Shown here: positions 63,091 to 64,000 of the stretch, piece after piece
Layout: every line of letters starts with the position of its first letter
How positions within the stretch are numbered: the stretch's first letter is position 1
Assembly: GCF_019059575.1 (NCBI RefSeq)
Contig: NW_024881701.1
Location: forward strand, 310,001-374,000
DNA: 64,000 nt
Reading direction: 5' to 3'
Source of the DNA: Amphibalanus amphitrite
Lineage: Eukaryota; Arthropoda; Thecostraca; Balanomorpha; Balanidae
Program-made: the position numbers and the translations under genes
Notes under the pieces: generated by a model
Told to the model about the DNA's origin: nothing
Databases searched by the model: none
Seen by the model: only the letters and a program-made list of their open reading frames with translations

Positions 63091-63634
63091 CGTTATGGTA
63101 TCTATGACTGCTGAAGATGTCTGCACACTGCACAAGTCTTATGATGCAATGGAACTCGAGGGAATGTAAGTGGGTCAATATGAGCATGAACACTGAAAAA
63201 AAAAACTAGCAAATATCAAAGCCGCTGTAGTCAGCATCAATAACGATCAACACGTGTATCACAATACATAGGCGGGAAAGCAAGTCTATACCCCTGCCCA
63301 ATGTTCACGACATGCACCATTAATCAGTACTCACAACAATCGTAACGAATTTCCCGGCACATCGCCGTAGTACACATTAAAAACGCCAGTCTGAGCTATG
63401 AACAACCGCCAATGCGCCAACTCTAAACTGACCGCGTCAAATGATTCCACGGCAGCTCACCTCCCAGTGAACCTGGCTCATATCGGATCGGCTCCACATC
63501 CTGAGGCCGCCGTCGGAACCTGAGGGCGCTGTGCCCACCTCTGAGACGAGTGTGTGTGGGCCGCCTAGGCCTCAGCGGCCGGGACTGACGGCACTGTGCC
63601 CACCTCTGAGACCAGTCTGTGCCCTGTGGGCCGC
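63091..63634. repeat. Region between the convergent genes, with a 70-bp imperfect duplication
   Basis: 63527-63590 and 63591-63672 are imperfect direct copies sharing CTGTGCCCACCTCTGAGAC, CCGCCTAGGCCTCAGCGGCC and GACTGACGGC. The second copy includes the stop codon and last codons of the minus-strand gene. The rest (63091-63526) is the likely minus-strand 3' UTR; no clear signal was found. Confidence 0.7.
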
Positions 63635-63772
63635 CTAGGCCTCAGCGGCCGGCGCCGGGCCGAGACTGACGGCTCCGATGGGCAGGTAGAAGCCGTCCTC
63701 TGCCGGTGTGTGTCGCTGAACCACCTCCAGCTGCTCCACCTTCACCGTACCAAAGTCAAACTCCTTCAGCTC
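63635..63772 (-). CDS. Last coding exon of a convergent, unidentified gene (partial)
   Basis: On the minus strand a pyrimidine-rich acceptor CCTCCCCGCAG (ending at 63773) is followed by 45 codons and TAG (63637-63635): ELKEFDFGTVKVEQLEVVQR, HTPAEDGFYLPIGAVSLGPA, then PAAEA. Only this frame is open, and its codons are G/C-ending, like the Eph exons. The family is not recognised. The acidic/hydrophobic ELKEFDFG...VEQLEVV stretch looks like a real folded C-terminus, while the Pro-Ala end overlaps a local duplication. It would be transcribed towards Eph, tail to tail, with the rest of the gene beyond the window. Upstream to 64000 is taken as its intron. Confidence 0.55.
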   Translation of the reverse strand, partial: ELKEFDFGTVKVEQLEVVQRHTPAEDGFYLPIGAVSLGPAPAAEA

Positions 63773-64000
63773 CTGCGGGGAGGCACAGGTTAGTCAGCTG
63801 GAGTGTGTAGAAATCGGATACAGCGTTTACAGACTGTCATTGAATCGTCTACTGGTGGCTGCGCTATGGTTAGATGTTGCCCCTTGGAAACAGAAAACGA
63901 TAAACAGAACAGATCAGAAAACGATCAACCAGCTAGATCATACTTTACCTGTGCACTTGTAAGCTACGTCACATTACAATATCATATCACATCTGAAAGT

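Overview
The window looks like nuclear DNA from an invertebrate animal, most probably an arthropod and perhaps a crustacean. The one clear protein-coding gene is spread over 51.5 kb in 17 small exons with GT-AG introns. Its protein, worked out by joining the exons, reads like the single arthropod Eph receptor tyrosine kinase, and the ligand-binding and kinase segments resemble insect Eph closely. Exons are GC-rich with strong G/C at third codon positions. Introns are full of microsatellites, minisatellites and short DNA transposons. The exact taxon cannot be fixed from the sequence alone.

Layout. Positions 1-10747 lie upstream of the gene and hold repeats: a 2.2-kb unit bounded by perfect 34-bp inverted repeats (1169-3392), a 1-kb inverted-repeat element rich in AGGTCA/TGACCT (5615-6607), and an 846-bp hAT-like element with an 8-bp target-site duplication (8074-8919). 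A TATA/initiator-like promoter candidate lies just before the signal-peptide exon at 10861. Intron 1 (7.8 kb), intron 2 (18.5 kb) and intron 3 (9.4 kb) separate the first four exons. They contain a 1.3-kb TA-flanked element (31276-32571), two hAT-like elements of about 2 kb (39027-41075 and 42237-44200), and a perfect (TC)316 tract (44919-45551). Intron 5, which splits the first fibronectin III domain, holds a complete antisense insertion of a non-LTR retrotransposon (49357-53670) with a perfect 12-bp target-site duplication. The remaining exons (54479-62409) are closely spaced and encode the fibronectin domains, the transmembrane helix, the juxtamembrane tyrosines, the kinase and the SAM domain. 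A convergent gene, of which only the last coding exon is seen, ends at 63635 on the minus strand.

The assembled Eph reading frame is 3045 nt (1014 codons plus stop) and stays open across all 16 predicted junctions. The order is signal peptide, ephrin-binding domain, Cys-rich region, two FN3 domains, TM, juxtamembrane segment with two tyrosines, active tyrosine kinase (GxGxFG, VAIK, HRD, DFG) and SAM, which is the standard Eph architecture.

The most unusual signals are (a) short tandem duplications that include splice junctions of this gene (donor of exon 12, acceptor and start of exon 17, acceptor region of exon 5), and (b) a set of non-autonomous hAT-like elements sharing a G/C-tract hairpin against one terminus, an extra internal copy of a terminal block in two of them, and an interior made of minisatellite. 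All identifications come from reading the sequence; no database search was run.
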